A program made the position numbers and the translations under genes. Below are positions 30,310 to 38,943 of a stretch of 64,000 nucleotides of DNA, one piece after another. The stretch comes from Acetobacteraceae bacterium. Its GTDB lineage: Bacteria > Pseudomonadota > Alphaproteobacteria > Acetobacterales > Acetobacteraceae. The notes under the pieces were generated by a model. The model saw only the letters and a program-made list of their open reading frames with translations. It was not told where the DNA came from and made no database searches. The stretch is from contig JAMXLO010000031.1 in NCBI GenBank assembly GCA_024280945.1, positions 59,503-123,502 of the forward strand. Direction: 5' to 3'. The stretch's first letter is position 1. Every line of letters starts with the position of its first letter.

Positions 30310-31789
30310 GTGCCGCCTGTTGGCCAGCAATGCGGCCGAACACCACGCCGGCAACCAGACCGGTGCCGCTGCCGTAATTATGAAAGTATAGACCGCCGAG
30401 AATCTCGCCGGCGGCATACAGGCCCGGAATCGGCATCCCCGATGTGTCCTCGACCTCCGCCGACGTGGTCGCCTTCAGGCCGCCGAAGGTGAAGGTGACG
30501 CCGGCCGTCACGCCGTACGCATGGTAGGGTGGCGTGTCCAGCTTCTGCGCCCAGTTCGTCTTGTCTATCGGCAGCCCGATCGTCCGCAGTCCATCGTGCA
30601 CGTTGGGATTGAACGGCACGTCTGGCCGCGGTGCCGCATTGTACTGGCGAAGCGTCTCCAGCACGCCGGCGGTATCGACGCCGGTCAGCTTCGGCGCGAG
30701 TTCCTCAAGCGTATCCGCCTGTTCCTTGGTGATGCGCGCGATGCGGTACTCGTCGCGCAGCAGGTGCACGATCTTCGCATCGAAGATCTGCCAGGCAAAC
30801 AGGCCGGGCTGCCTCATCACCTCATGCCCATATTTGGCGTAGGTATAACTGTGGAAATCGAGGCCCTCGTCCAGGAAACGTTGGCCCCGCGCATTCACCA
30901 GCACGCCGAACGGATAATTGTGTTTCTGGAAGCGGTCACCGACGGAAAGATCGCCGTAGGGTGGCGCGTTCATGTCCCACTGGACCGCATGCGCACCGGA
31001 CCAATGTCCCGCGACTGCGGCGCCGATGTCGATCGCCATGCGATGGCCGATACCGGTGTTGTACTTGGTGCCGCGCACCTTCGCGAGGTCCCAGTTCGGC
31101 CCGAGATAGCGGGCGCGCATCTCTGCATTCGACTCGAACCCGCCGCACGCCATCACCACTGCGCCGGCTCGCAGGTCATATTGGCGAAAGCTGTGCCGCA
31201 CCCGAACGCCATCGATGCGCGTATCGCCCCGCAGCAACGCCGTTGCGGTGGTATCGTAGAGCACAGGAATGCCAACCCGCTCCAGCCGGTCGTGCAACGT
31301 CGCAACCAGGTGCTGGCCACCACCGAAGATGTGGCACGCGAGTCCGCCCCAGAACTTGAATTTGCCGCCAACCTTGAACGCCTGCCGTCCGAGCGCCGGC
31401 TGAAACCGCACACCTTGTTGGCGGAGCCACAGGCCCGCCTCGAAGCTGCTGCCGATCAGCACCTCGGTCAGTTCCGGGTCGCAGCGATACTCGGTCAGCC
31501 GCCCCATGTCGTCGAAATACTGGCCATCGGTGTAGGTGCCGAAATCGATGCTGGCGAGGTCGAGGTCGGCGATGTCAGGCGCCAGCCGCAGCAGGTCATC
31601 GATACTGGAGTAGGTGAAGCGAAACGCGCCGCCGGTGAACGCCGAGTTGCCGCCGCGGGCGTCCTTCGGTGCCGTTTCGATCATGGCGACCGTCGCGCCG
31701 GCCTCGTGCGCCGACAACGCAGCATTGCAGGCCGCGTTGCCCGCGCCGACCACCAGCACGTCAACCTTATCGAGTTCAGCCGGCGTCAT
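30296..31789 (-). CDS. tcuA: FAD-dependent tricarballylate dehydrogenase TcuA-like
   Basis: A 497-residue flavoprotein of the fumarate reductase/succinate dehydrogenase flavoprotein superfamily, closest to TcuA, which oxidises tricarballylate to cis-aconitate. The FAD-binding motif VVGAGNAACNAALSAHEAG starts near residue 12, RGGNSAFTGGAFRF is next, the active-site region includes NARGQRFLDEG, and the C-terminal PGLYAAGEILGGLYFHNY motif is intact. The partner TcuB and transporter TcuC are not adjacent, so the substrate could be another tricarboxylate or a ketosteroid-like compound. It diverges from the TPP-riboswitch gene. Confidence 0.78.
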   Translation of the reverse strand: MTPAELDKVDVLVVGAGNAACNAALSAHEAGATVAMIETAPKDARGGNSAFTGGAFRFTYSSIDDLLRLAPDIADLDLASIDFGTYTDGQYFDDMGRLTEYRCDPELTEVLIGSSFEAGLWLRQQGVRFQPALGRQAFKVGGKFKFWGGLACHIFGGGQHLVATLHDRLERVGIPVLYDTTATALLRGDTRIDGVRVRHSFRQYDLRAGAVVMACGGFESNAEMRARYLGPNWDLAKVRGTKYNTGIGHRMAIDIGAAVAGHWSGAHAVQWDMNAPPYGDLSVGDRFQKHNYPFGVLVNARGQRFLDEGLDFHSYTYAKYGHEVMRQPGLFAWQIFDAKIVHLLRDEYRIARITKEQADTLEELAPKLTGVDTAGVLETLRQYNAAPRPDVPFNPNVHDGLRTIGLPIDKTNWAQKLDTPPYHAYGVTAGVTFTFGGLKATTSAEVEDTSGMPIPGLYAAGEILGGLYFHNYGSGTGLVAGVVFGRIAGQQAALSRR

Positions 31790-31834
31790 GCGTTGTCTCC
31801 CTTGACATCGAAGCAAACCGTGGAATGCTGGCGC

Positions 31835-31908
31835 AACACCGGGGTGTCCTCAAGCGAGGGCTGAGATCATACCCGCGAACCTGCCCTGGATCATGCCAGC
31901 GAAGGGAG
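31835..31908 (+). promoter_or_regulatory. TPP (thiamine pyrophosphate) riboswitch aptamer
   Basis: A near-consensus THI element. In order: GGGGTGT near 31841, GGCTGAGA at 31859-31866, ACCCG at 31871-31875, GAACCTG at 31877-31883, CTGGATCATGCCAGCG at 31886-31901 and AGGGA at 31903-31907. These are the conserved P2/J, P4 and P5 parts of the aptamer in correct order and spacing. The ribosome site of the next gene (AAGGGAG, 31902-31908) is the 3' end of the aptamer itself, so bound TPP should block translation initiation directly. No separate expression platform is needed or seen. Confidence 0.93.
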
Positions 31909-31913
31909 ATGCA

Positions 31914-33053
31914 ATGCATATCATCGTTGTCGGCGCTGGCATTCTGGGCGCGAGCACAGCCTTCCATCTCGCGCGCGCCGGCGCCCAGGTCACCATGGTC
32001 GATCAGGCGCATGATGGCCGCGCCACGGCGGCGGGTGCCGGAATCATCTGCCCGTGGGTGTCGGGTGCCGACGATCCTGCCTTCTATCGACTGTATGTCG
32101 AAGGTGCACGTTACTATGCCGAGCTGGTGCCGACACTGGCGGAGTACGGCGAACCGCAGTTGGGTTACCGACCGGTTGGCGCGCTTGTCGTGTCCAGCGA
32201 CGCCGACGAACTCAGTGCGTTCGACCAGTTGCTGCAACGCCGTCGGCTGAATACGCCCGAGATGGGCGAAACCACCCTGCTCAGCCCACGTGACGCCAGG
32301 ATGCAGTTCCCGCCTTTGCGTGAGGACCTCGCGGGTCTGCACGTCGCGAACGGTGCCCGTGTCGATGGGCGACTGATGGCGGCAGGGTTGCTGCGCGCTG
32401 CCCAGAAGCTTGGTGCACGACTGGTTGGCGCGCACGCGGAGCTTATTGCCGATGGTGACCGGGTGCGCGGCGTCAATACGCGCGATGAGATGATCGAGGC
32501 CGACGGAATCGTCGTGACCGCGGGCGCCTGGGCGGTGACACTGCTGCAGCCTCTTGGCATCGCGTTGCCGATAGAACCGCAGCGTGGCCAGATCGTGCAT
32601 CTGCGCCTGCCTGGAGAGAACACGCAGGACTGGCCGGTGGTACTGCCACCGGGCAGCCACTATCTTCTCGCGTTCGATGACTCGCGTGTGGTCGCCGGCG
32701 CGACGCGTGAGGCAGGCGTCGGCTTCGACTATCGCGTCACGGCAGCCGGACAGGCGGAAGTGTTGACTGAAGCGCTGCATGTGGCGCCAGGTCTTGCATC
32801 GGCAACCATCATCGAGACGCGGGTCGGATTTCGTCCTGTAGGGCGGGGGATTCGGCCTTTGCTCGGCGCTATGCCAGGCATCGACGGACTGCTGGTCGGC
32901 AATGGGCTGGGAGCGGCGGGACTGACGATAGGGCCATTCGCCGGGCGCGCGCTGGCCGAGGCTGCGCTTGGACATGAACCACCGATCGATCTTGACCCGT
33001 TTGTTCCGATGCAGCGCGCAGCGACGGAGGCAGGCAATCTGCCACTTCGGTGA
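31914..33053 (+). CDS. TPP-regulated FAD-dependent amine oxidase (DAO/ThiO-like)
   Basis: A 379-residue FAD oxidoreductase of the D-amino-acid oxidase (DAO) family. The dinucleotide motif VVGAGILGASTAFHLARAG is at residues 4-22, followed by a GAGIICPW motif at the active-site side, and the late RVGFRPVGRGIRPLLGAMPG segment is typical of glycine oxidase and related enzymes. The start at 31914 sits five bases after the TPP aptamer, which makes thiamine control almost certain. ThiO (glycine oxidase) makes dehydroglycine for the thiazole ring, so this could be ThiO, but no thiS, thiG or thiE is nearby. It may instead salvage a thiamine breakdown product. Identity is inference; regulation is seen. 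Confidence 0.85.
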   Translation: MHIIVVGAGILGASTAFHLARAGAQVTMVDQAHDGRATAAGAGIICPWVSGADDPAFYRLYVEGARYYAELVPTLAEYGEPQLGYRPVGALVVSSDADELSAFDQLLQRRRLNTPEMGETTLLSPRDARMQFPPLREDLAGLHVANGARVDGRLMAAGLLRAAQKLGARLVGAHAELIADGDRVRGVNTRDEMIEADGIVVTAGAWAVTLLQPLGIALPIEPQRGQIVHLRLPGENTQDWPVVLPPGSHYLLAFDDSRVVAGATREAGVGFDYRVTAAGQAEVLTEALHVAPGLASATIIETRVGFRPVGRGIRPLLGAMPGIDGLLVGNGLGAAGLTIGPFAGRALAEAALGHEPPIDLDPFVPMQRAATEAGNLPLR

Positions 33054-33062
33054 TCTGCTATA

Positions 33063-33254
33063 TCAGAACAGTGCGCGTGCGAGGATCGCACCGCACGCGA
33101 CGAGATACAGCACCAACAGAGCGCCTCTGATTCTCGTGGCGTATTTCCGCGCTCCCGGCACCACTCCAACCCCGATGAAGGCCGCCATTGTCACACCGGT
33201 TACGATCTGCGCCGCGCGTATCTCTTCACTGGAGACTGCACTGAACAGGTCCAC
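33063..33254 (-). CDS. small two-helix membrane protein
   Basis: A 63-residue protein starting at a GTG with a CGGAG site upstream. Two hydrophobic helices (about 16-34 and 43-61) are joined by a basic loop (ARKYATRIR), consistent with a small inner-membrane protein. No family recognised. It converges on the FAD oxidase, nine bases away. Confidence 0.55.
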   Translation of the reverse strand: MDLFSAVSSEEIRAAQIVTGVTMAAFIGVGVVPGARKYATRIRGALLVLYLVACGAILARALF

Positions 33255-33289
33255 GCCGCTATGCTCCGGCGAGGCAACGGAGAACCGCG

Positions 33290-35278
33290 ATGCGCCGCCT
33301 GATCCTGGCGATCCTGCTACTCGGCGTCACACCGGCGGTCGCTGCTGATCTGACTCTCAAGCGAGTAATGTTGTCCTCCGCCGGCGTCGGCTACTTCGAG
33401 TATGAGGCCGAAGTGGATGGCGACGCCACTCTCAGCCTCGATGTGCCGCTCGATCGGGTCGACGATGTGCTGACATCCCTCGTGGTGTTCGACAGCCACG
33501 GAGCAGTCGGAACCGTGGAGCTGCCAGGCCGCGATACCACGCGCGCCAGCTTCGGCAATGTTCCGTTCGGACCCGAGGCGCTGCGATCTTCGGTGGATTA
33601 CCTGAACAGCCTGCAAGGTGTGGAAATCACGGTGCAGGGCCCGCGCCCGATGGAAGGCCGCCTCGTCCACGCCGACCGCGTGATGGAGGCATTGCCGGCA
33701 CCGCCCGGCCCGCCGCAACCCGCCGTGCAGCGCACACGCGTCACGATTCTCGGCCCGGAAGGACTGCGTCAGTTCGTGCTCGAGGAGGCCGACAGCATCC
33801 AGGTCACCGACCCTGATCTGCGCGAGCGCATCGGCAAGGCGCTTGTTTCGCTGCGCCGCGAAGCCAATCAGAGCGTCCGGCACCTGACGCTGCGCAGCCC
33901 CGGCAGCGGCCAACGCACTGTGCGGGTGGGCTACGTCGTCGCAACGCCGCTGTGGAAGGCGTCGTATCGTTTGGTGCTGCCGGCAATGGAGGGCGATCCG
34001 GCGCGGCTGCAAGGCTGGGCAGTACTAGAGAACCAGTCCGGCACCGACTGGAAAGACATCGCCCTGACCCTGCAATACGGCAACCCGGTCACGTTCCGGC
34101 AGGCGATCTACCAAAGCTATTACGTCCAGCGCCCCGAGGTGCCGGTCGAGATCCTCGGCCGCATCCTTCCTGCCGAAGACACGCGCGCTCGACCGACAGA
34201 GTTTACGGCACAGAAGGCCCTCGGTGCCCCTGCCGCGCGGGCAATGGCTGCACCACCCCCCGCACCCGCGCCGGCCGAGATGGCGCAGACGGCAGATCAG
34301 GCGCAGGCCGCAGAAAGCGCCGAAGAGACGATCTTTCAGCTTCCGTCTCCGGTCACGTTGGCGTCGGGATACAGCGCCAGCGTGCCGTTCATCGATCGCA
34401 GCGTGCCGGCTGAGAGGGTGGACCTTGCAGTCGGCAACGACATCCATCCGCTGTCTGCCATCCGCATCACCAACGACACCGGAACGTCGATCCCGGCCGG
34501 CATCCTGGCACTGTACGACGCTTCCGGGGGTGCGACTTTTGCCGGCGACGCGAGGCTAGGCGGGCTGCCGGTTGGCGAACGCCGCCTCCTGTCCTTCGCG
34601 CAGGATCTGCGGACGACGATCGAGCGCAGCAGTTCGGGCGAAACGACGCTCGCCTCGCTGACTGCCGCGCAAGGCGTGCTCAGCATCACCACGCGGCAAC
34701 GGGAAGTCCTCCGTCTGACCATAAGCGCGCCGGCGAGTGAGCCTCGCATCGTGCTGGTAGAGATCCCCAAGGAGGGCGACCGCACATTGACGATCGAAGG
34801 CGGCCCGATCGCGGGCACCGAGGAGACTGCGACTGCCTGGCGGGTTCCGGTCTCGCTGCAGGCGGGCGAGGTGCGCAAGCTGACCGTGCATCTCGACCGG
34901 CTGGAACGCGAACACACCGAGTTGCTGGCCGACGATGCGCAAGTGGTGGTTCGGTTGCTGAACGAACAGACACTGCCGCAGCCCGCCCGCACGGCGCTGC
35001 TGCGCCTGGCGGCGCTGCGCCAGGACGAGGCGGCCAAGCGCACATCGCTCGAGCAGCTCAAGGCGCAACAGGCGGCGGTCCTGCAGGACGAGGACCGCAT
35101 CCGACGCAACCTGGCGGCCGTCGCCGCCAACGACGCGCTGCATGCGAGATTGACCCGGGCGTTGGATCTTGATGAGACCAGGCTGGAGCAGCTCAATCTG
35201 GCCATCGAACAGGCGACAGCTTCGGTCGACAGGGCGCATCAGGCTCTGGTGGAAGCCGCTGCGTCGCTGACGCTGTAG
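33290..35278 (+). CDS. DUF4139 domain-containing secreted protein
   Basis: A 662-residue exported protein. Signal peptide at residues 1-19 (ending TPAVAA). The core matches the DUF4139/mucoidy-inhibitor A-type arrangement: a beta-rich N-terminal half (LKRVMLSSAGVGYFEYEAEV, KASYRLVLPA, GWAVLENQSGTDWKDIALTL), an Ala/Pro-rich hinge near 300-345, a second beta region, and a C-terminal coiled coil (about 555-650). Proteins of this type are periplasmic and poorly characterised; no catalytic motif is visible. It begins the run DUF4139-DUF2336-PPK2. Confidence 0.82.
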   Translation: MRRLILAILLLGVTPAVAADLTLKRVMLSSAGVGYFEYEAEVDGDATLSLDVPLDRVDDVLTSLVVFDSHGAVGTVELPGRDTTRASFGNVPFGPEALRSSVDYLNSLQGVEITVQGPRPMEGRLVHADRVMEALPAPPGPPQPAVQRTRVTILGPEGLRQFVLEEADSIQVTDPDLRERIGKALVSLRREANQSVRHLTLRSPGSGQRTVRVGYVVATPLWKASYRLVLPAMEGDPARLQGWAVLENQSGTDWKDIALTLQYGNPVTFRQAIYQSYYVQRPEVPVEILGRILPAEDTRARPTEFTAQKALGAPAARAMAAPPPAPAPAEMAQTADQAQAAESAEETIFQLPSPVTLASGYSASVPFIDRSVPAERVDLAVGNDIHPLSAIRITNDTGTSIPAGILALYDASGGATFAGDARLGGLPVGERRLLSFAQDLRTTIERSSSGETTLASLTAAQGVLSITTRQREVLRLTISAPASEPRIVLVEIPKEGDRTLTIEGGPIAGTEETATAWRVPVSLQAGEVRKLTVHLDRLEREHTELLADDAQVVVRLLNEQTLPQPARTALLRLAALRQDEAAKRTSLEQLKAQQAAVLQDEDRIRRNLAAVAANDALHARLTRALDLDETRLEQLNLAIEQATASVDRAHQALVEAAASLTL

Positions 35279-35282
35279 ACGG

Positions 35283-35297
35283 TTAACCACGCCCTAA
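35283..35297 (+). promoter_or_regulatory. possible CtrA-type site upstream of the DUF2336 gene
   Basis: TTAA-N7-CTAA starting with TTAACC, one mismatch from the CtrA consensus, 13 bp before the start codon at 35310. It is very close to the start, so it may act as a repressor site or be chance. Confidence 0.3.
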
Positions 35298-35309
35298 TGC
35301 TTTGACGCC

Positions 35310-36434
35310 ATGCTCAGCTGCATGGCGTCTTTGCTAACGCAAGCCGATGTCGCGCGTCTTTTGGCAGAGCCGGCTGCCGGCGTTCGTGCCGAGGTCGCGG
35401 ACAAGCTGGCGCGAGAGATCGACAGCCCGGCGCTGGGTGAAGCCGAGTTGCAGATCGCGCACGACATTCTTCGCATCATGGCGAAGGACGTCGAACTCAC
35501 CGTGCGCAGCGCGCTATCGGCTAGCCTGCGCGCGGCACGGCGTCTGCCGCATGATGTCGCCATTCGCCTTGCCAACGATGTCGAGGTGGTGGCACTGCCG
35601 ATCCTTACCGATTCCCCTGTGCTTACCGAGGGCGATCTGATCGAACTCATCGGCAGCGGCTCGGCGCGCAAGCAGGCGGCGATCGCCGGGCGCAGCGATG
35701 TTTCCGAGGCCGTCGCCGATGCGGTGACACGGCAGGGCAGCGAGGGCGCCGTCGCCGCGTTGCTGGCGAACGCAAAGGCGTGCATCGGCGAGGCGAGCTT
35801 TGGAATCGCCATCGACCGCTTCGCCGACAACGATCGCGTCAAGACCACGATGGTTCATCGTGCCAGCCTGCCGGCCACAATTGCCGAGCGTCTTGTCACT
35901 ATCGTGTCGGACAACCTGCAATCCTACCTGGTCAGGCACCACGACCTGCCGATCAAGCTTGCCACCGACATCGTGCTGCAAAGCCGCGAGCGGGCCACGT
36001 TGGCCTACACCTTCGGTTCGGACCAGCAGGAGCTGGAACGTCTGGTGCGGCAGATGCACCGCAGGCAGCGGCTCACCCCTTTCTTGATATTGCGCGCCAT
36101 CTGCGTCGGCGACCTTGCCTTCTTCGAGATGGCAATGGCGGTCATGGCAGGCATTCCGCTCGCCAACGCTTGCACTCTCGTCCATGACGCGGGCCCAAAG
36201 GGCCTGGTGTCGCTATACGAGCAGACGGGCCTGCCGTCGTGCTTGTTGCCCGCAGTGCGCGTCGCGCTTGACGTCGTGCGCGGCACCGAATTGGATGGCC
36301 GCGAGCACGACAAGGAACGATACCGCTCGCGGGTGATCACCCGGATCCTCACGCAGTTCGAGGACATGCCGCAGGAGGACTTGGAATACCTGCTCGACAG
36401 GCTAGGCGACGTGCTGACCGTGACCGCGTCATGA
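35310..36434 (+). CDS. DUF2336 domain-containing protein
   Basis: A 374-residue all-alpha cytosolic protein of the DUF2336 family, common in Alphaproteobacteria and built of HEAT-like helical pairs. Visible repeats include RAEVADKLAREIDSP, VRSALSASLRAARRLPHDVA and SRERATLAYTFGSDQQELERLV. Family members are unknown in function; some are linked to cell-cycle or signalling regulons. ATG 35310 and ATG 35322 are both possible. Its stop overlaps the PPK2 start (ATGA), so the two proteins are co-translated and probably act in one process. Confidence 0.85.
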   Translation: MLSCMASLLTQADVARLLAEPAAGVRAEVADKLAREIDSPALGEAELQIAHDILRIMAKDVELTVRSALSASLRAARRLPHDVAIRLANDVEVVALPILTDSPVLTEGDLIELIGSGSARKQAAIAGRSDVSEAVADAVTRQGSEGAVAALLANAKACIGEASFGIAIDRFADNDRVKTTMVHRASLPATIAERLVTIVSDNLQSYLVRHHDLPIKLATDIVLQSRERATLAYTFGSDQQELERLVRQMHRRQRLTPFLILRAICVGDLAFFEMAMAVMAGIPLANACTLVHDAGPKGLVSLYEQTGLPSCLLPAVRVALDVVRGTELDGREHDKERYRSRVITRILTQFEDMPQEDLEYLLDRLGDVLTVTAS

Positions 36435-37261
36435 AGGCGGCGGACTTCGTCGCCACCGGTCGTCCGCACCTCGCCAGGGTCAAGCATTTTCCGTCAGTGG
36501 AGTTCGCCGATTACGAACGCCGCCTGGCCGCCATGCAGGAGACCCTGCAACTGATCCAGCAGTCCTATCTGGGCACCACGCATCGCGCGGTCATCGTGCT
36601 CGAGGGCTGGGATACCGCCGGCAAGGGTGGCGTTGTCCGGCGCCTCGGCTGGGCACTCGATCCCCGCAGCTTCAAGGTGCACGCGATCGCCGCGCCGAAC
36701 GACCGGGAGAAGCACCTGCACTATCTCCAGCGGTTCTGGGAGCACCTGCCTCAGCATGGGCAGATCGTGGTGTTCGATCGATCCTGGTACGGCAGGGTGT
36801 TGGTGGAACGTGTCGAGGGTTTCGCGACCGAGAACGAGTGGCACCGTGCCTATGAGGAGATCAACGGCTTCGAGCAAATGCTGCTGGCTGATGACATGCG
36901 AGTCGTGAAGCTATTTCTGCACATCACTCCGCAGGAACAGCTTCGCCGGTTTCGTGCCCGACTGACCGATCCGCTGAAGCGCTGGAAGCTCTCCTATGAG
37001 GACTTCCGCAACCGGGGCCGCTGGAACGAATACGAGACGGCGATCGAGGAGATGGTGGAGAAGACCTCGACCCGCCGCGCGCCCTGGCACGTCGTTCCTG
37101 CCAACAACAAGCCGTATGGCCGGCTCGCCGCGCTGCGTATCATCGCCGACAGGCTCTCCAAAGGCGTCCGCCTTGAACCGCGGCCGCTGGAACCGGCGGT
37201 CGCCGAAGCCGCCGAGCGGCTCCTCGGGATCCGGGTGCCGGCCAACAACCACGCCCATTAG
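36431..37261 (+). CDS. ppk2: polyphosphate kinase 2 family protein
   Basis: A 276-residue PPK2-type kinase that uses polyphosphate to phosphorylate nucleotides. Walker A is G59-W-D-T-A-G-K-G-G67, Walker B-like DRSWYGR is near residue 116, and the lid is the arginine-rich FRARLTDPLKRWKLSYEDFRNR. A single-domain length with these motifs places it in class I or III, so it could act on ADP, AMP or both. It is coupled by a four-base overlap to the DUF2336 gene. Confidence 0.93.
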   Translation: MKAADFVATGRPHLARVKHFPSVEFADYERRLAAMQETLQLIQQSYLGTTHRAVIVLEGWDTAGKGGVVRRLGWALDPRSFKVHAIAAPNDREKHLHYLQRFWEHLPQHGQIVVFDRSWYGRVLVERVEGFATENEWHRAYEEINGFEQMLLADDMRVVKLFLHITPQEQLRRFRARLTDPLKRWKLSYEDFRNRGRWNEYETAIEEMVEKTSTRRAPWHVVPANNKPYGRLAALRIIADRLSKGVRLEPRPLEPAVAEAAERLLGIRVPANNHAH

Positions 37262-37394
37262 CGGTATGCCGGCCACAGACGTTACGAATTCGGGTCAACC
37301 GGACATCAATTACGGCTTTTTCATGGCGACTCACGGCACGCCGCTGCTATGAGGCGCACCCCAAGAAACCGCACGCACCCAGTTGGAGATCAGG

Positions 37395-37607
37395 ATGCCC
37401 GAAGCCATCGGCCCATTTTCCGTCGAGGAGCGGATGATCGACGGCGACACCTGCTGGATCGCGATTCGGGCGCGCGGTGCCGAATGGTCATGGCTGACGC
37501 CGGCTGAGGCGGCGCATCTTGGCCAGCAGTGGGTGCGCCGCTATGGCCATATGCTGCCGGCGGATAACGACTGCCAGCCGGCCGGCTTGTTCATCGCTGC
37601 GGAGTGA
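37395..37607 (+). CDS. small conserved-looking hypothetical protein
   Basis: A 70-residue cytosolic protein with a compact alternating pattern (IGPFSVEERMIDGDTCWIAI then WLTPAEAAHLGQQWVRRYG). The start is set by GGAG at 37386-37389. No family known to me. It is monocistronic and converges on the ABC receptor gene. Confidence 0.6.
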   Translation: MPEAIGPFSVEERMIDGDTCWIAIRARGAEWSWLTPAEAAHLGQQWVRRYGHMLPADNDCQPAGLFIAAE

Positions 37608-37648
37608 GGCGCTGCGGTGTAGCGGAGCGTTGCCACACCCGGACTGAA

Positions 37649-38884
37649 TCAGGACGTCGGGAATTTGCAGTTGTCGGCGAGCGGATGCAGCACCTCGGAC
37701 GGGGATGAGGTATGCTGCATCGTATATAGATCCCATGGCCCCTTGCTCTCGGCCTTCGTCTTGACCTGGAACAGATAGGCCGGGAACTCGCCGCGTCCGT
37801 CGGCACGGACCCGTCCTGCTCCGAAAGCATCGTCATCGGTCGGGATCGACTTCATCTTGGCCACCGTCGCGCGGCCGCTCTTCTTCGCTGCCTCCGCACC
37901 CATTTGTTGCGCCGCCTTCAGGTAGTGCAGCGTAATTGCGTAAGAGCTGGCATGCGCCTGGTTCGGATAGTTGTTGGGCGTCTTCTGCAGCAGTCGTTTG
38001 GTGAAAGCGCGCGTCCGATCGTTCAGGTCCCAGTAGAACGTTTCCGTCGTGGTGAGTCCGCCGCAGATATCCAGCCCGAGCGAGTGCACGTCCTGCAGGA
38101 ACAACAGCAGCGGCGCGATCTTCATCATCTTGTTCAGACCGAACTCCGCCGCCTGCTTGATGCAGTTCTGCGTATCGAGGCCGGCATTTGCCAATCCCAG
38201 CACCTTGGCGCCGCTGGCACCCGCCTGGGTCAGGTAGGAGGAGAAATCGGTGGTGTCGGGGAATGGATAGCGCAGGTCGCCTTTCACCTCGCCCCCGCCC
38301 TTCTGCACCACGTCCTTCGTCAGGTCAGCGAGTGACTGGCCAAACGCATAGTTGGCGGTGATGAAGAACCACGACTTGTTGCCCGAAGCCATCAGCGCGC
38401 CACCGGTCGAATGCGCATTCTCCCAGGTGTCGAAGCTCCAGACGATGGAGTTCGGACTGCACTGCTCGTAGGTCAACGCGGCGACCGTGGCCGACGCGTT
38501 GAGCATGATCTTGTCCTTTTCCTTGGCCACCTGCGCGACCGCCAGAGCGACCGATGACGTCGGCACGTCGATCGCGGCATCTACCCCTTGATCGAACCAC
38601 TGCCGGGCGATGGTCGACGCGACGTCCGGCTTGTTCTGATGGTCGGCGCTGATCAGTTCGACGTCGAAGTCGAGATGTGGCTTCATCTCCTCGATCGCCA
38701 GCTGCGCCGCGGCGACAGACGTGGGGCCGGTATTATCGCGATACGTGCCGGAGAGATCCGTCAGCACGCCGAGTTTGATCGCCGGCTTGGATTGTGCGCG
38801 GGCACGCATGATGGGCGCGGTGGAGATAGCGGCGGCGCTGCCCAGCAGTCCGCGGCGGGAAAGCAACATCTTGGAAAACTCCAT
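37649..38884 (-). CDS. ABC transporter substrate-binding protein (branched-chain amino acid type)
   Basis: A 411-residue periplasmic binding protein of the LivJ/type 1 family. A Tat-like signal (LSRRGLLGSAAAISTAPIMRARAQ) precedes the mature domain IKLGVLTDLSGTYRDNTGPT. Further family features are ELISADHQNKPDVASTIARQW and the YAFGQSLADLTKDVV hinge region. It should bind an amino acid, amide or aromatic acid. No permease or ATPase genes adjoin it, so its transporter is elsewhere. Confidence 0.9.
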   Translation of the reverse strand: MEFSKMLLSRRGLLGSAAAISTAPIMRARAQSKPAIKLGVLTDLSGTYRDNTGPTSVAAAQLAIEEMKPHLDFDVELISADHQNKPDVASTIARQWFDQGVDAAIDVPTSSVALAVAQVAKEKDKIMLNASATVAALTYEQCSPNSIVWSFDTWENAHSTGGALMASGNKSWFFITANYAFGQSLADLTKDVVQKGGGEVKGDLRYPFPDTTDFSSYLTQAGASGAKVLGLANAGLDTQNCIKQAAEFGLNKMMKIAPLLLFLQDVHSLGLDICGGLTTTETFYWDLNDRTRAFTKRLLQKTPNNYPNQAHASSYAITLHYLKAAQQMGAEAAKKSGRATVAKMKSIPTDDDAFGAGRVRADGRGEFPAYLFQVKTKAESKGPWDLYTMQHTSSPSEVLHPLADNCKFPTS

Positions 38885-38943
38885 GTCTTGTCAGGCCTGG
38901 TCGAGGCTTGCGGGGCGATATGAACGGCGGCAGCGGCGCGGCG

